A DNA stretch of 64,000 nucleotides. Origin: Massilia sp. H6 (GTDB lineage: Bacteria; Pseudomonadota; Gammaproteobacteria; Burkholderiales; Burkholderiaceae_D). Made by a program: the position numbers and the translations under genes. This document shows, in pieces, positions 1 to 9,627 of the stretch. The notes below the pieces were generated by a model that was given only the letters and a program-made list of their open reading frames with translations, did no database searches and was not told where the DNA came from. The stretch is taken from NCBI RefSeq assembly GCF_024802625.1, contig NZ_CP103371.1, positions 496,001 to 560,000 of the forward strand, in the 5' to 3' direction. Numbering within the stretch: position 1 is the first letter of the stretch; every line of letters begins with the position of its first letter.

Positions 1-251
1 GCTTTCGGCGCCCACCACAGGATCGCGCGCTCGAAGATGCTGCGCGCATAGGCGCGGAAATGCTGTTTCGCAAGCACATGGCGCTCGGACTCGGACTTCT
101 CGGGGAAGCACAGGCGCAAGTTGGTCAGCGCGATGCGGCGGCGCTTGCCCAGCACCACGAACATCAGGCTGCCGACGGCTTCGCCCAAGCGACTCAGGAT
201 GGGTAGCGGCAAGAAATGCAGCAGCCACATAAAACCAAGCAAGACCCTCAT
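1..251 (-). CDS. Lipid A biosynthesis acyltransferase (LpxL/HtrB family), N-terminal part, cut by window edge
   Basis: Reads from ATG at 251 to the window edge and encodes about 83 residues starting MRVLLGFMWLLHFLPLPILS, with a hydrophobic N-terminal anchor followed by the basic segment GKRRRIALTNLRLCFPEK. The pattern R-x-A-x-x-N-L-x-x-x-F-P-E is typical of the start of LpxL/HtrB/LpxM-type acyltransferases, which transfer an acyl chain from acyl-ACP to the lipid A precursor at the inner membrane. The catalytic HX4E motif lies beyond the window, so it cannot be checked. Its ATG overlaps the TGA of the upstream acyltransferase gene by 4 bp (ATGA), implying translational coupling and a shared lipid A task. 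Confidence 0.85.
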   Translation of the reverse strand, partial: MRVLLGFMWLLHFLPLPILSRLGEAVGSLMFVVLGKRRRIALTNLRLCFPEKSESERHVLAKQHFRAYARSIFERAILWWAPK

Positions 252-1099
252 GCCGCGGCTCCGCTTTCTGGCGCGGCCACGCCGTCCGGCTGCTTATAGC
301 GGTTATAGCTCCAGAAATACTGCGCCGGGCAGCGTGCAATCAACTGCTCCATGGCGCGATTGATTTCGGCTGCCTGTTGGGCCGCCGGGCCTGACAGGTC
401 ACCCTCGAACGGAACGAAGCGCACGACATAGCCGGCGCCGCGCGGCAGGCGCTCGGCATACACCAGCACAATATCCGCCTTGCCCAGCTGGGCCAGCTTG
501 CTGGGGAGCGTCATGGTGTAGGCGCTGCGCCCGAACCAGGGCGCCCAGACGCCTTCGCCTTCCTGTGGCACCTGGTCCGGAAGCAAGCCGATTGGCTGGC
601 CGCCCTTCAGGGTCTTGGCCAGAATGCGCACGCCGCTGAGCGTGGCCGGCGCCAGATGCAGGTTGTGGCGCGCACGGGCGCCTTCGACCAGGGGTTTGAG
701 CGCGCTCTTGCGCGGGGGGCGGTACATGACGGTCAGCGCGGTCTTGAGCGCAATCTGCTGCGCCGTCATTTCGAAGCAGCCCAGGTGCGGAGTCAGGAAC
801 ACAATGCCGCGCCCGGCATCGAGGCCTTGCTGCACCAGTTGCCAGTTTTCGACGCTGGCATGGCGCGCCACGCGCTCGGGCCGCGCGCACCAGACAAAGG
901 CCAGTTCGATGATCGCCTTGCCCGATTCCGCCACGGCCGCACGCAAGTGGCCTTCGTAGCCGGCTTGTGCCAGGTTGGCGCGCAGGCGCCGCCGATACGA
1001 AGAAGAAAGCAGGTAGACCAGCCAGCCGAGGCCAGACCCAAGGACGTGCAAAACCGGTAATGGAAATACCGATAGTGCACGGAATAAAATAACTAACAT
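248..1099 (-). CDS. LpxL/HtrB-family lysophospholipid/lipid A acyltransferase
   Basis: A 283-residue member of the LPLAT superfamily. An N-terminal hydrophobic segment (MLVILFRALSVFPLPVLHVL) anchors it in the inner membrane. The catalytic HX4E motif is intact in TPHLGCFEMTA, and the later blocks GLLPDQVPQEGEGVW and CPAQYFWSYNRYK match the PDQ...G and PxxYxWxxxRxK signatures of lauroyl/myristoyl acyltransferases. The start at 1099 is chosen because the anchor begins there; a TTG at 1141 would add 14 residues. It is first in a two-gene minus-strand operon with the acyltransferase at 1-251, and transcribed divergently from metK. Which secondary acyl position it serves (LpxL versus LpxM) cannot be told. 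Confidence 0.88.
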   Translation of the reverse strand: MLVILFRALSVFPLPVLHVLGSGLGWLVYLLSSSYRRRLRANLAQAGYEGHLRAAVAESGKAIIELAFVWCARPERVARHASVENWQLVQQGLDAGRGIVFLTPHLGCFEMTAQQIALKTALTVMYRPPRKSALKPLVEGARARHNLHLAPATLSGVRILAKTLKGGQPIGLLPDQVPQEGEGVWAPWFGRSAYTMTLPSKLAQLGKADIVLVYAERLPRGAGYVVRFVPFEGDLSGPAAQQAAEINRAMEQLIARCPAQYFWSYNRYKQPDGVAAPESGAAA

Positions 1100-1290
1100 G
1101 CGATTGACCAGATTTGAAAGGAACGAGGCTTGCACCAGCAAAATTCTCGAAGGAAGCGTAAAATACCACCGAATGCAGGATCCGCCGAGTTAATAGACAA
1201 CTTGCGAAGCGGAATATAAATGTCGCTAAAGCGTCGCAGGCACCCGTTGCTGCGGCATGTATACACCTATACAAAGTAACCGGAGCCTTC

Positions 1291-2457
<1,167 letters not shown>

Positions 2458-2469
2458 GCCGGCGTCGAG

Positions 2470-2495
2470 CTTGGCGGATGCCGTCATCCGCCAAG
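2470..2495 (+). terminator. Stem-loop after metK
   Basis: A perfect 11-bp stem CTTGGCGGATG/CATCCGCCAAG around a CCGT loop begins 13 bp after the metK stop. No run of T follows, so it may be a weak terminator or an mRNA 3'-end stabiliser. The remaining sequence up to 2742 holds no supported gene; the next start is the kinase ATG at 2743. Confidence 0.55.
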
Positions 2496-2742
2496 CAGTT
2501 ATCGTATTTCTGTATCCTTCCCCGCAGCCGGCTACCGGCGGCGCGCACGACGGTCCCCCCCCAGGCACCCTAGCCCGGGACCACGGCAGCGTTGTTCTAA
2601 AGTTACATTTCGGAACAAACTATGCTGTATTCCTCCGAACACTGTTGCATAATCCGATTTTTCATTGCGTCTGAGCATTGATCGATACGCGCAGCTGTGC
2701 CGCGCGATCCATCGCTGGCCCGCCTGGTTACCCGAAAGGCAC

Positions 2743-4113
2743 ATGCAACACCCTATCTTCAGCTCCAGTATTGCGTGCGAACTGGACGTCATCGCCTCAC
2801 GGCAACGGGCGCGCCAGATCGCGACCGCTTGCGGTTTCAGCTCGCACGACCAGGCGCGCATCGCCACGGCAGTGTCCGAGCTGGCACGCAACGTGTTCAG
2901 CTATGCGCTCGAGGGCAAGGTGGGCTTTTCCCTGGCCGGCATGGCGGGAGCGCAGACGCTGGTGGTCGTGATCGAAGATGCGGGGCCGGGCATCGAAGGC
3001 TTGGACCGCCTGCTCGCGCGCGGCGATTCGGTGGACCAGCTCGCCGGCAGCGGGTTGCTGGCGGCGCGCCGTTTCATGGATACCTGCGACATCACGACCG
3101 GCAATTGCGGCACCCGCATCGTGCTGACCAAGCGGCTGCCGGCCAATGCCCGCATGGTATCGGCCGTCGAAGTCGCGCAGGGCATGGCCGGGGTTTCCCT
3201 GCCGAGCAATGTAGCGCTGTCCGAAGCCCATCACCAGAATCGCGAACTGACCGATGCACTGGCCGCCCTGCAAGAGCGCCAGGACGAGCTGGTCGAGGTG
3301 TCGCGCCGGCTGGAACAGACCAATGAGCGGGTCGAGCAACTCAATCACCAGCTCAATGAAAAAGCGGCATCGCTGATGTCCGCGGACCGCCAGAAAAACG
3401 AATTCCTGTCGATGCTGAGCCACGAGCTGCGCGGTCCGCTGTCGGCGGCGTCGATGGCGGCTCAACTGCTCAAGCAGCATCCCGAGGCTGCGCCCCAGAC
3501 CATCAGCCTGAGCGACCTTATTAGCCGGCAAGTGAGCCACATGAGCCGCCTGGTGGAAGACTTGCTCGACGTCTCGCGTGTCAGCCGCGGGCTCATTTCG
3601 ATAGTCCAGGCCGAAGTCGACATGCGCGACGTGGTACACGCCGCCATCGAGCAGATCATGCCGGCAGCCCAGCGCAAGGACCAGCGGGTCGACCTGACGT
3701 TGCCTGCTACCGCGTGCATGGTCGACGGCGATGCGACGCGCCTGGTCCAGGTCATTGGCAATTTGCTCGGCAATGCCATCCGCTACACCGGGCCGGGCGG
3801 CCAGATTGCATTGACGCTGGAAGAGCAGGGCGGACGCTGCGCGCTGCGTGTTGCCGACAATGGCCAGGGGATCGCCCCTGAGCTGCTGCCCCATCTGTTC
3901 GACCTGTACGTGCAGGCCGAAACGTCGTCGGATCGCCAGCATGGCGGCCTCGGGCTGGGGCTGGCACTCGTCAAGAGCCTGCTTGAACTACACGGCGGGA
4001 CCGTGCTGGCGGCAAGCGAGGGCATCGGCCGCGGCAGTACCTTCGACATCAGCCTGCCACTGGCGCAGGCAGGTGCCATGGCGCGCGAACAGGAAGCACT
4101 GACCTCGGCTTGA
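2743..4113 (+). CDS. Sensor histidine kinase with N-terminal RsbT-like ATPase domain
   Basis: A 456-residue predicted cytosolic kinase with no membrane segment. Residues about 1-130 look like an RsbT/anti-sigma-factor HATPase (SELARNVFSYALEG as N-box, EDAGPGIEG as G1-box, then DSVDQLAGSGLLAARRFMD). A coiled coil (about 155-215) leads to a HisKA dimerisation domain with the phospho-acceptor His in FLSMLSHELRGPLSAA, then a second HATPase with NLLGNAIRYTG, VADNGQGI and GGLGLGLALV. The start at ATG 2743 follows GAAAGG; the open frame extends 26 codons upstream to 2665 but lacks a good ribosome-binding site. Two ATPase folds in one chain are unusual and suggest a link to partner-switching stress regulation. 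It sits alone between metK and ahcY, with no cognate regulator beside it. Confidence 0.85.
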   Translation: MQHPIFSSSIACELDVIASRQRARQIATACGFSSHDQARIATAVSELARNVFSYALEGKVGFSLAGMAGAQTLVVVIEDAGPGIEGLDRLLARGDSVDQLAGSGLLAARRFMDTCDITTGNCGTRIVLTKRLPANARMVSAVEVAQGMAGVSLPSNVALSEAHHQNRELTDALAALQERQDELVEVSRRLEQTNERVEQLNHQLNEKAASLMSADRQKNEFLSMLSHELRGPLSAASMAAQLLKQHPEAAPQTISLSDLISRQVSHMSRLVEDLLDVSRVSRGLISIVQAEVDMRDVVHAAIEQIMPAAQRKDQRVDLTLPATACMVDGDATRLVQVIGNLLGNAIRYTGPGGQIALTLEEQGGRCALRVADNGQGIAPELLPHLFDLYVQAETSSDRQHGGLGLGLALVKSLLELHGGTVLAASEGIGRGSTFDISLPLAQAGAMAREQEALTSA

Positions 4114-4173
4114 CCCGGACTGCAAGGGCCAGCACCTCTCGCATCGCGCCCACAGTCGTGTTAAACTTGCGCA

Positions 4174-4240
4174 TTCCGAGGAGCGTTGCGACGAAGACAT
4201 TGTTCTTCGCCAGGCTCGGATATCAACACCGCGCTCACGT
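4174..4240 (+). promoter_or_regulatory. SAH (S-adenosylhomocysteine) riboswitch
   Basis: The leader contains CCGAGGAGCGTTGCGACGA, then CCAGGCTCGG and finally GCGCTCAC, in the order and spacing of the SAH riboswitch. P1 pairs CCGAG with CTCGG; the later GCTC can pair with the GAGC inside the GAGGAGCG element to form the characteristic pseudoknot. It lies 33 bp upstream of the ahcY ATG. The known class turns on SAH hydrolase genes when SAH accumulates. I identified it by motif; a covariance search was not possible. Confidence 0.9.
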
Positions 4241-4272
4241 ATCTTTTTTCAACCCATTGAAAGGAGCGCGTG

Positions 4273-5685
4273 ATGAGCGCCGTACTTAAAGATCTCAAAG
4301 ACTTCCATATCGCCGACATCTCCCTGGCAGCCTGGGGCGAGAAGGAAATCCGTATTGCAGAAACCGAAATGCCGGGCCTGATGGCGATTCGCGAAGAATA
4401 CGCCACCGCCCAGCCGCTCAAGGGCGCGCGCATTGCCGGTTCGCTGCACATGACCATCCAGACCGCGGTCCTGATCCGTACCCTGGAAGCCCTGGGCGCC
4501 GACGTGCGCTGGGCATCGTGCAACATCTACTCGACGCAAGACCACGCCGCCGCCGCGATCGCTGCAGTCGGCACGCCGGTGTTTGCGGTCAAGGGCGAAA
4601 CCCTGGACGAATACTGGGAATACACCCACCGCATCTTTGAATGGCCGTCGGACAATCACGCCAACATGATCCTCGACGATGGCGGCGATGCAACCCTGCT
4701 GCTGCACCTGGGCGTGCGCGCCGAGCAGGATATCTCGGTGCTGGACAAGCCAGGTTCGGAAGAAGAAATCTGCCTGTTCAACTCGATCAAGGGACGTCTC
4801 GCACGTGATCCGTCGTGGTATTCCAAGCGCCTGCCATGCATCCTGGGCGTGACCGAGGAAACCACCACCGGCGTGCACCGCCTGTACCAGATGCACCTCG
4901 AAGGCAAGCTGGCCTTCCCGGCCATTAACGTCAACGATTCGGTCACCAAGTCGAAGTTCGACAACCTGTACGGCTGCCGCGAATCGCTGGTCGATGGCAT
5001 CAAGCGCGCCACCGACGTCATGATCGCCGGCAAGGTCGCCGTCATCGCCGGCTACGGCGACGTGGGCAAGGGCTCGGCCCAGGCCATGCGCGCGCTGTCG
5101 GCCCAGGTATGGGTCACCGAAATCGACCCGATCTGCGCACTGCAGGCGGCGATGGAAGGCTACCGCGTCGTGACCATGGATTACGCGGCCGAACACGGCG
5201 ACATCTTTGTCACCTGCACCGGCAACTATCACGTCATCACCGAGCAGCACATGCTCAAGATGAAAGACCAGGCGATTGTCTGCAACATCGGCCACTTCGA
5301 CAACGAAATCGAAGTTGCCGCGCTCAAGAAATATGAGTGGGACAACATCAAGCCCCAGGTCGACCATGTGATCTTCCCGGATGGCAAGCGCATTATCTTG
5401 CTGGCCGAAGGCCGCCTGGTGAACCTGGGCTGCGGCACCGGTCACCCGTCGTACGTGATGAGCTCATCGTTCGCGAACCAGACCATTGCCCAGATCGAGC
5501 TGTTCGTCAACACCGCCCAGTATCCGGTCGGTGTCTACACGCTGCCGAAGCACCTGGACGAGAAAGTCGCGCGCCTGCAACTGCGCAAGCTTAACGCGCA
5601 GCTGACCGAGCTGACCGAAGAGCAGGCTGCCTATATCTCGGTGAGCCAGGCGGGTCCCTACAAGCCGGACCACTACCGTTACTGA
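4273..5685 (+). CDS. ahcY: Adenosylhomocysteinase (SAH hydrolase)
   Basis: A 470-residue NAD-dependent enzyme that splits S-adenosylhomocysteine into adenosine and homocysteine, clearing the by-product inhibitor of methyltransferases. SAH hydrolase signatures are plain: [20 protein letters not shown] near residue 55, the catalytic region [20 protein letters not shown], the Rossmann motif [10 protein letters not shown], and the C-terminal KPDHYRY. ATG 4273 is preferred over GTG 4270 because AAAGGAG lies six bases upstream. Expression is predicted to be controlled by the SAH riboswitch in its leader. A strong terminator follows before the holin-like gene and metF. Confidence 0.98.
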   Translation: MSAVLKDLKDFHIADISLAAWGEKEIRIAETEMPGLMAIREEYATAQPLKGARIAGSLHMTIQTAVLIRTLEALGADVRWASCNIYSTQDHAAAAIAAVGTPVFAVKGETLDEYWEYTHRIFEWPSDNHANMILDDGGDATLLLHLGVRAEQDISVLDKPGSEEEICLFNSIKGRLARDPSWYSKRLPCILGVTEETTTGVHRLYQMHLEGKLAFPAINVNDSVTKSKFDNLYGCRESLVDGIKRATDVMIAGKVAVIAGYGDVGKGSAQAMRALSAQVWVTEIDPICALQAAMEGYRVVTMDYAAEHGDIFVTCTGNYHVITEQHMLKMKDQAIVCNIGHFDNEIEVAALKKYEWDNIKPQVDHVIFPDGKRIILLAEGRLVNLGCGTGHPSYVMSSSFANQTIAQIELFVNTAQYPVGVYTLPKHLDEKVARLQLRKLNAQLTELTEEQAAYISVSQAGPYKPDHYRY

Positions 5686-5702
5686 TCGGTAACTAATTGA
5701 CG

Positions 5703-5730
5703 CGGGCGCTGTTGACAGCGCCCGTTTTTT
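5703..5730 (+). terminator. Rho-independent terminator after ahcY
   Basis: CGGGCGCTG, TTGA loop, CAGCGCCCG, then six T. A nine-pair GC-rich stem with a U-tract 17 bp past the ahcY stop. It would reduce readthrough into the downstream membrane gene and metF. Confidence 0.9.
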
Positions 5731-5784
5731 CAACAGCCGGGCGTATCCAGACCGATGCGCCCGCGTACCACGAAAGCCGAAGCA

Positions 5785-6141
5785 ATGCGCCTGCTCGTCA
5801 CCTGGCTGATCAACGCCGCCGCCCTGATGGCCCTGCCATACCTGATGTCGTCCGTTTCCGTGTCCACCTTCACGACCGCGCTGATCGCCGCGCTCGTGCT
5901 GGGGCTGGTCAATACCCTGATCCGCCCGCTCCTGGTGATCCTGACGCTGCCAGTGACGGTCATCTCGCTGGGCCTGTTCATCCTGGTCATCAATGCCTTC
6001 CTGTTCTGGGTGGTCGCCCGGTATATCGACGGCTTCGCAGTAGCCGGATTCGGATCGGCCTTTATCGCCGCCATCCTGTACAGCATCATTTCGTGGGCGC
6101 TCGCTACCTTGCTCCTTAGAGATAAAGATGGAATCGCATAA
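5785..6141 (+). CDS. Phage holin family membrane protein (4-TM, YvlD-like)
   Basis: A small (118-residue) integral membrane protein with four hydrophobic segments, at about residues 4-20, 24-46, 49-72 and 84-108. The run LGLVNTLIRPLLVILTLPVT matches the conserved core of the 'Mycobacterial 4 TMS phage holin' superfamily, whose chromosomal members have no proven holin role. ATG 5785 is taken as the start because the first helix begins there; ATG 5755 would add ten charged residues. The 3' end overlaps metF by 14 bp, so the two are probably co-translated. Function in methyl metabolism is not evident. Confidence 0.8.
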   Translation: MRLLVTWLINAAALMALPYLMSSVSVSTFTTALIAALVLGLVNTLIRPLLVILTLPVTVISLGLFILVINAFLFWVVARYIDGFAVAGFGSAFIAAILYSIISWALATLLLRDKDGIA

Positions 6142-6958
6142 TTTTAGTATCGAATTTTTCCCGCCCAAGACCGACGAAGGCGCCGAGAAATTGCGCCTCG
6201 TGCGCCAGAAGCTGGCGCTGCTCGCGCCGAAGTATTTTTCGGTGACCTTCGGCGCCGGCGGCACGACCCAGCAGGGCACGCTGCAGACCGTGCTCGAGAT
6301 CAAGTCCGAAGGTTTCGAGGCCGCGCCGCACCTGTCCTGCGTCGGCGGCACCCGCGAGTCGCTGCGCGCGATCCTGCGCCAGTTCCAGGATGCCGGCATT
6401 CGCCGCCTGGTGGCGTTGCGTGGCGACCTGCCAAGCGGCTATGGCGGTGCCGGCGAGTTCCGTTACGCCAGCGAGCTGGTCGAGTTCATCCGGCAAGAAA
6501 CCGGCGACTGGTTCCACATCGAAGTGGCGGCTTATCCGGAAATGCACCCGCAGGCACGCTCGCCGCAAGACGACCTGCAAGCCTTTGCACGCAAGATCCA
6601 GGCGGGCGCGGATGCCGCGATCACGCAGTATTTCTACAATGCCGACGCGTATTTCCAGTTCGTCGACAACGCCCGCAAGCTGGGCGTCGACGTGCCGGTC
6701 GTAGCAGGCATCATGCCGATCACGAACACGACCCAGCTGCTGCGTTTCTCGGACATGTGCGGCGCCGAGATCCCGCGCTGGGTGCGCGTCAAGCTGGCCA
6801 GCTTCGGCGACGATTCGGCTTCGATCAAGGCCTTCGGGCTGGACGTGGTCACGGCGCTGTGCGAACGCCTGCTGGCCGGTGGCGCGCCGGGGTTGCACTT
6901 CTACAGCATGAACCAGGCCGTGGCGACCACGGCGATCTGGCAAAGGCTGGTGAAGTAA
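6128..6958 (+). CDS. metF: 5,10-methylenetetrahydrofolate reductase
   Basis: A 276-residue flavoprotein that reduces methylene-THF to methyl-THF, the methyl donor for methionine synthesis. It begins NFSIEFFPPKTDEG, the canonical MetF start, and carries RHxRLVALRGDLP-like sequence (RRLVALRGDLPSGYGG), AAYPEMHPQA and TQYFYNADAYFQF, all typical of the TIM-barrel FAD and folate sites. Length is normal. It lies downstream of ahcY and overlaps the holin-like gene; the ahcY-metF association fits methyl-cycle co-regulation. It converges tail to tail with the cyclo-ligase gene with only six bases between. Confidence 0.97.
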   Translation: MESHNFSIEFFPPKTDEGAEKLRLVRQKLALLAPKYFSVTFGAGGTTQQGTLQTVLEIKSEGFEAAPHLSCVGGTRESLRAILRQFQDAGIRRLVALRGDLPSGYGGAGEFRYASELVEFIRQETGDWFHIEVAAYPEMHPQARSPQDDLQAFARKIQAGADAAITQYFYNADAYFQFVDNARKLGVDVPVVAGIMPITNTTQLLRFSDMCGAEIPRWVRVKLASFGDDSASIKAFGLDVVTALCERLLAGGAPGLHFYSMNQAVATTAIWQRLVK

Positions 6959-6964
6959 TCGACG

Positions 6965-7558
6965 CTACGATTCCGTCATGATCTCATCGAGGGGGATGTC
7001 ATATTCATTCAGATCGAATTCCACGAGCTGGGATGAATAGGCCACCCCCAGCGTCCTGGGGCGCGGCTCGGGCGCGAGCGTGCGGTCGTAGAATCCGCCT
7101 CCATAGCCCAGTCGGTAGCCCTGCGCATTAAACCCCAGGCAAGGAATGAGCAGGGCCTGCGGCCGCGCGACCATGCGCAAATCGGCCGGTACCGCCAGGC
7201 CCATGCTGTCGGCCACGGTCGGCTCGCCGGGCATCCAGGCGGCGAAGCCGAGCGCCGCGTCGCGCGCCAATACGATAGGCAAGGCCAGCCGTACGCCTTC
7301 CCCGGCCAATTCCGCGTACGCTGCACCCAAGTCGGGTTCGCCTTCGAGCGGCCAATATACTGCCAGTGAACCCGACGGATTTGCCCGTGACCAGGCCAGC
7401 ACGCGCGCACCGATGCGCGCGTCCCAGGCGCGCTTGAGGTCCGGCGCGATGGCGCGGCGCCGCTCCTTGAGGGTGCGGCGCAACAGTGGTTTGTCGGGTG
7501 GCGCTTCCAGCCCTGGCAGCTGGCGCGATGCGCGTGATATTCTTGATTCGCCGGTCAT
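6965..7558 (-). CDS. 5-formyltetrahydrofolate cyclo-ligase
   Basis: A 197-residue ATP-dependent enzyme that converts 5-formyl-THF to 5,10-methenyl-THF, returning a storage folate to the pool. The conserved C-terminal motif GYRLGYGGGFYDRTL and the basic N-terminal LRRTLKERRRAI are those of the MTHFS/YgfA family. It faces metF, so the one-carbon genes are clustered. The first 25 residues lie before the conserved domain and a shorter start is possible. Divergent from the lytic transglycosylase, with 31 bp between starts. Confidence 0.94.
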   Translation of the reverse strand: MTGESRISRASRQLPGLEAPPDKPLLRRTLKERRRAIAPDLKRAWDARIGARVLAWSRANPSGSLAVYWPLEGEPDLGAAYAELAGEGVRLALPIVLARDAALGFAAWMPGEPTVADSMGLAVPADLRMVARPQALLIPCLGFNAQGYRLGYGGGFYDRTLAPEPRPRTLGVAYSSQLVEFDLNEYDIPLDEIMTES

Positions 7559-7589
7559 GTTTGTATGCAGCGTAGAGTGAAAGTTGTAG

Positions 7590-9608
7590 ATGGTTCAATC
7601 AAAATTGACGACCGGTTCCGTGCCGGGTGCCCTTGCCCTTGTGCTTGCTTCGTGGACGTTTACTGTCGGTAACGCCCAAGCCCAAGCCCTGCCTGACGCC
7701 GCCCGGACGAGCGCGCCGGTTCCGGCTGCGCCCGCCGTACCTGGCGCGGCAGCCCAGGATGTCCAGGCCGATGACGACACCTTCTTGCTGCTGCGCGAAG
7801 CGGCGCGCCAGAACGACGCGGCGCGCGCCAATGTCCTGGCCGCGCGCCTGCCGAATTATCCGCTGGCATCCTATGTCGACTATTATCGTCTGAAACCCCG
7901 CTTGCGCGACGCCACGGCCGAGGAAGTGCGCGAGGTGCTGCGGCGCCACGACGGCAGCGCGGCCGCCGAGCGCCTGCGCAGCGACTGGCTGCTCGAGATG
8001 GGGCGGCGCCGCGACTGGGCCGGCTTCGAGCGCGAACTGGGTCCGCAGGGCGGTGGCGAGCTGCAGGTGCGCTGCTACGCGCTGCTGGCGCGCGCCAGCC
8101 GCGGCGAGCAGGTCGCCACCGAGGCGCGCGCGCTGCTGCTCAACCCCGACAACTACGGCGAAGCCTGTGCCGCGCTGATCGCGCAGCTGTCCCAGGGGGG
8201 CCAGTTCACCCAGGACGATCTACTGTGGCAGCTGCGCATCGCCGGCGAAGCCAATGCCACCGGCCCGGCGCGGCGCGCGGCGGCGCTGCTTGGCGCCTCC
8301 GACGCGCGCGCGGGGCAGGCAGTCGACGTGCCAGCAGTCGCCATGGCGCGCGGCGTCGGCGATACGCGGGCCGAACGTGCGATCTACCTGGTGGCGATCG
8401 GCCGCATGGCGCGCACCAGCATCAAGCTCGCCGCGGTTGCGCTGGAAAAAAATAGTCCGAACCTGGGGCGCGAAGAACGCGCGATCGGCTGGGCCGGGAT
8501 TGCCCATGCCGCCTCGATCGTGCTGGCGCCCGAGGCCCCCCTCTATTGGCAGCGCACCGATGGGGTCGCGCTGACCAGCGAACAACAGCAGTGGAAAACC
8601 CGCATCGCCCTGCGCAGCGGTGACTGGAAGACAGTGCGCGCCACCATCGAGGCAATGCCGGCCTGGCTGCGCGCCGACGGCTCCTGGACCTATTGGCTGG
8701 GCCGCGCCGACAAGCACGAAGGCAAGATGCTGGAAGCGACCGCACTGTTCGAGCGGATCGCCGTCCCGCACCATTTCTATGGCCAGCTTGCAATGGAAGA
8801 GCTAGGCCGCACGATTTCGGTGCCGCCCCCCGTGCTGCCTGTCAGCGCAAACGAGCTGGCCCAGGCCGGCGCCAACCCGAGCCTGCAGCGCGCGCTGAAG
8901 TTCTACGCCTTGCGCCTGCGCGCGGAAGGCAACCGCGAATGGAACTGGGCGCTGCGCGGCATGTCTGAACGTCAGTTGCTGGCCGCCGGAGAACTCGCGC
9001 GCCGCAATGATTTGCTCGATCGCATGGTCGAGACCTCGCTGCGCACGCGCACCGAGCTCGACTACGGACAACGTTTCCCGGCACCCCATTTCGAGGTATT
9101 GCAGCCGACCGCGCAGGGCCTGGGCCTTGACCAGGCCTGGGTCTATGGCCTGATTCGCCAGGAATCGCGTTTCATTACCGATGCGCGCTCCGGCGTTGGC
9201 GCTTCCGGCCTGATGCAGGTGATGCCGGCCACTGCCAAATGGGTGGCAGGCAAAATTGGAATGGATAACTTTGTTCAAAGCATGCTCAACGACTTGCGTA
9301 CCAATATCACACTCGGCGCCAACTACATGAACATGGTATTAGGAAACTTCGACGGCAACCAGATCCTGGCCACCGCCGCCTACAACGCCGGGCCTTCACG
9401 GGCACGCAACTGGCGCGGCGTGCTCGAGCAGCCGATGGAGGGGGCCATCTTTGTCGAGAGTATTCCGTTCTCGGAAACGCGCGGCTATGTGCGCAACGTG
9501 ATGGCCAACGCCACCAATTACGCCGCCGTATTCGAGCAAAAGCCGCAATCGCTCAAGGCGCGCCTGGGCTATGTGCAGCCGCGCGAACGCACCGCCATTC
9601 TTCCCTGA
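7590..9608 (+). CDS. Soluble lytic murein transglycosylase (SLT domain)
   Basis: A 672-residue exported peptidoglycan lyase. A signal peptide (ALALVLASWTFTVGNAQA) is followed by an Ala/Arg-rich alpha-superhelical region (about 60-440), as in Slt70, and a C-terminal catalytic domain with YGLIRQESRFITDARSGVGA, where the Glu of QESRF is the catalytic acid, then GLMQVMPATAKWV and TAAYNAGPSRARNW. Slt enzymes cleave the MurNAc-GlcNAc bond to give 1,6-anhydro products during wall turnover. The N terminus before the hydrophobic core is slightly long; GTG 7620 is an alternative start. Confidence 0.95.
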   Translation: MVQSKLTTGSVPGALALVLASWTFTVGNAQAQALPDAARTSAPVPAAPAVPGAAAQDVQADDDTFLLLREAARQNDAARANVLAARLPNYPLASYVDYYRLKPRLRDATAEEVREVLRRHDGSAAAERLRSDWLLEMGRRRDWAGFERELGPQGGGELQVRCYALLARASRGEQVATEARALLLNPDNYGEACAALIAQLSQGGQFTQDDLLWQLRIAGEANATGPARRAAALLGASDARAGQAVDVPAVAMARGVGDTRAERAIYLVAIGRMARTSIKLAAVALEKNSPNLGREERAIGWAGIAHAASIVLAPEAPLYWQRTDGVALTSEQQQWKTRIALRSGDWKTVRATIEAMPAWLRADGSWTYWLGRADKHEGKMLEATALFERIAVPHHFYGQLAMEELGRTISVPPPVLPVSANELAQAGANPSLQRALKFYALRLRAEGNREWNWALRGMSERQLLAAGELARRNDLLDRMVETSLRTRTELDYGQRFPAPHFEVLQPTAQGLGLDQAWVYGLIRQESRFITDARSGVGASGLMQVMPATAKWVAGKIGMDNFVQSMLNDLRTNITLGANYMNMVLGNFDGNQILATAAYNAGPSRARNWRGVLEQPMEGAIFVESIPFSETRGYVRNVMANATNYAAVFEQKPQSLKARLGYVQPRERTAILP

Positions 9609-9627
9609 TCCTGCCAAGGACAATGCC

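Noticed and set aside
248..1099. Link between the chromosomal acyltransferase pair and the islet LPLAT domain by recent duplication
   Set aside because: The domain in the fusion differs in the catalytic motif and most residues; shared fold only.
1142..1290. SAM or SAH riboswitch in the metK leader
   Set aside because: Only small stems (for example GTATA/TATAC) are visible and no known aptamer motif, unlike the ahcY leader.
5785..6141. Phage origin of the holin-like gene
   Set aside because: No other phage genes; it overlaps metF, and this family is common on chromosomes without a prophage.
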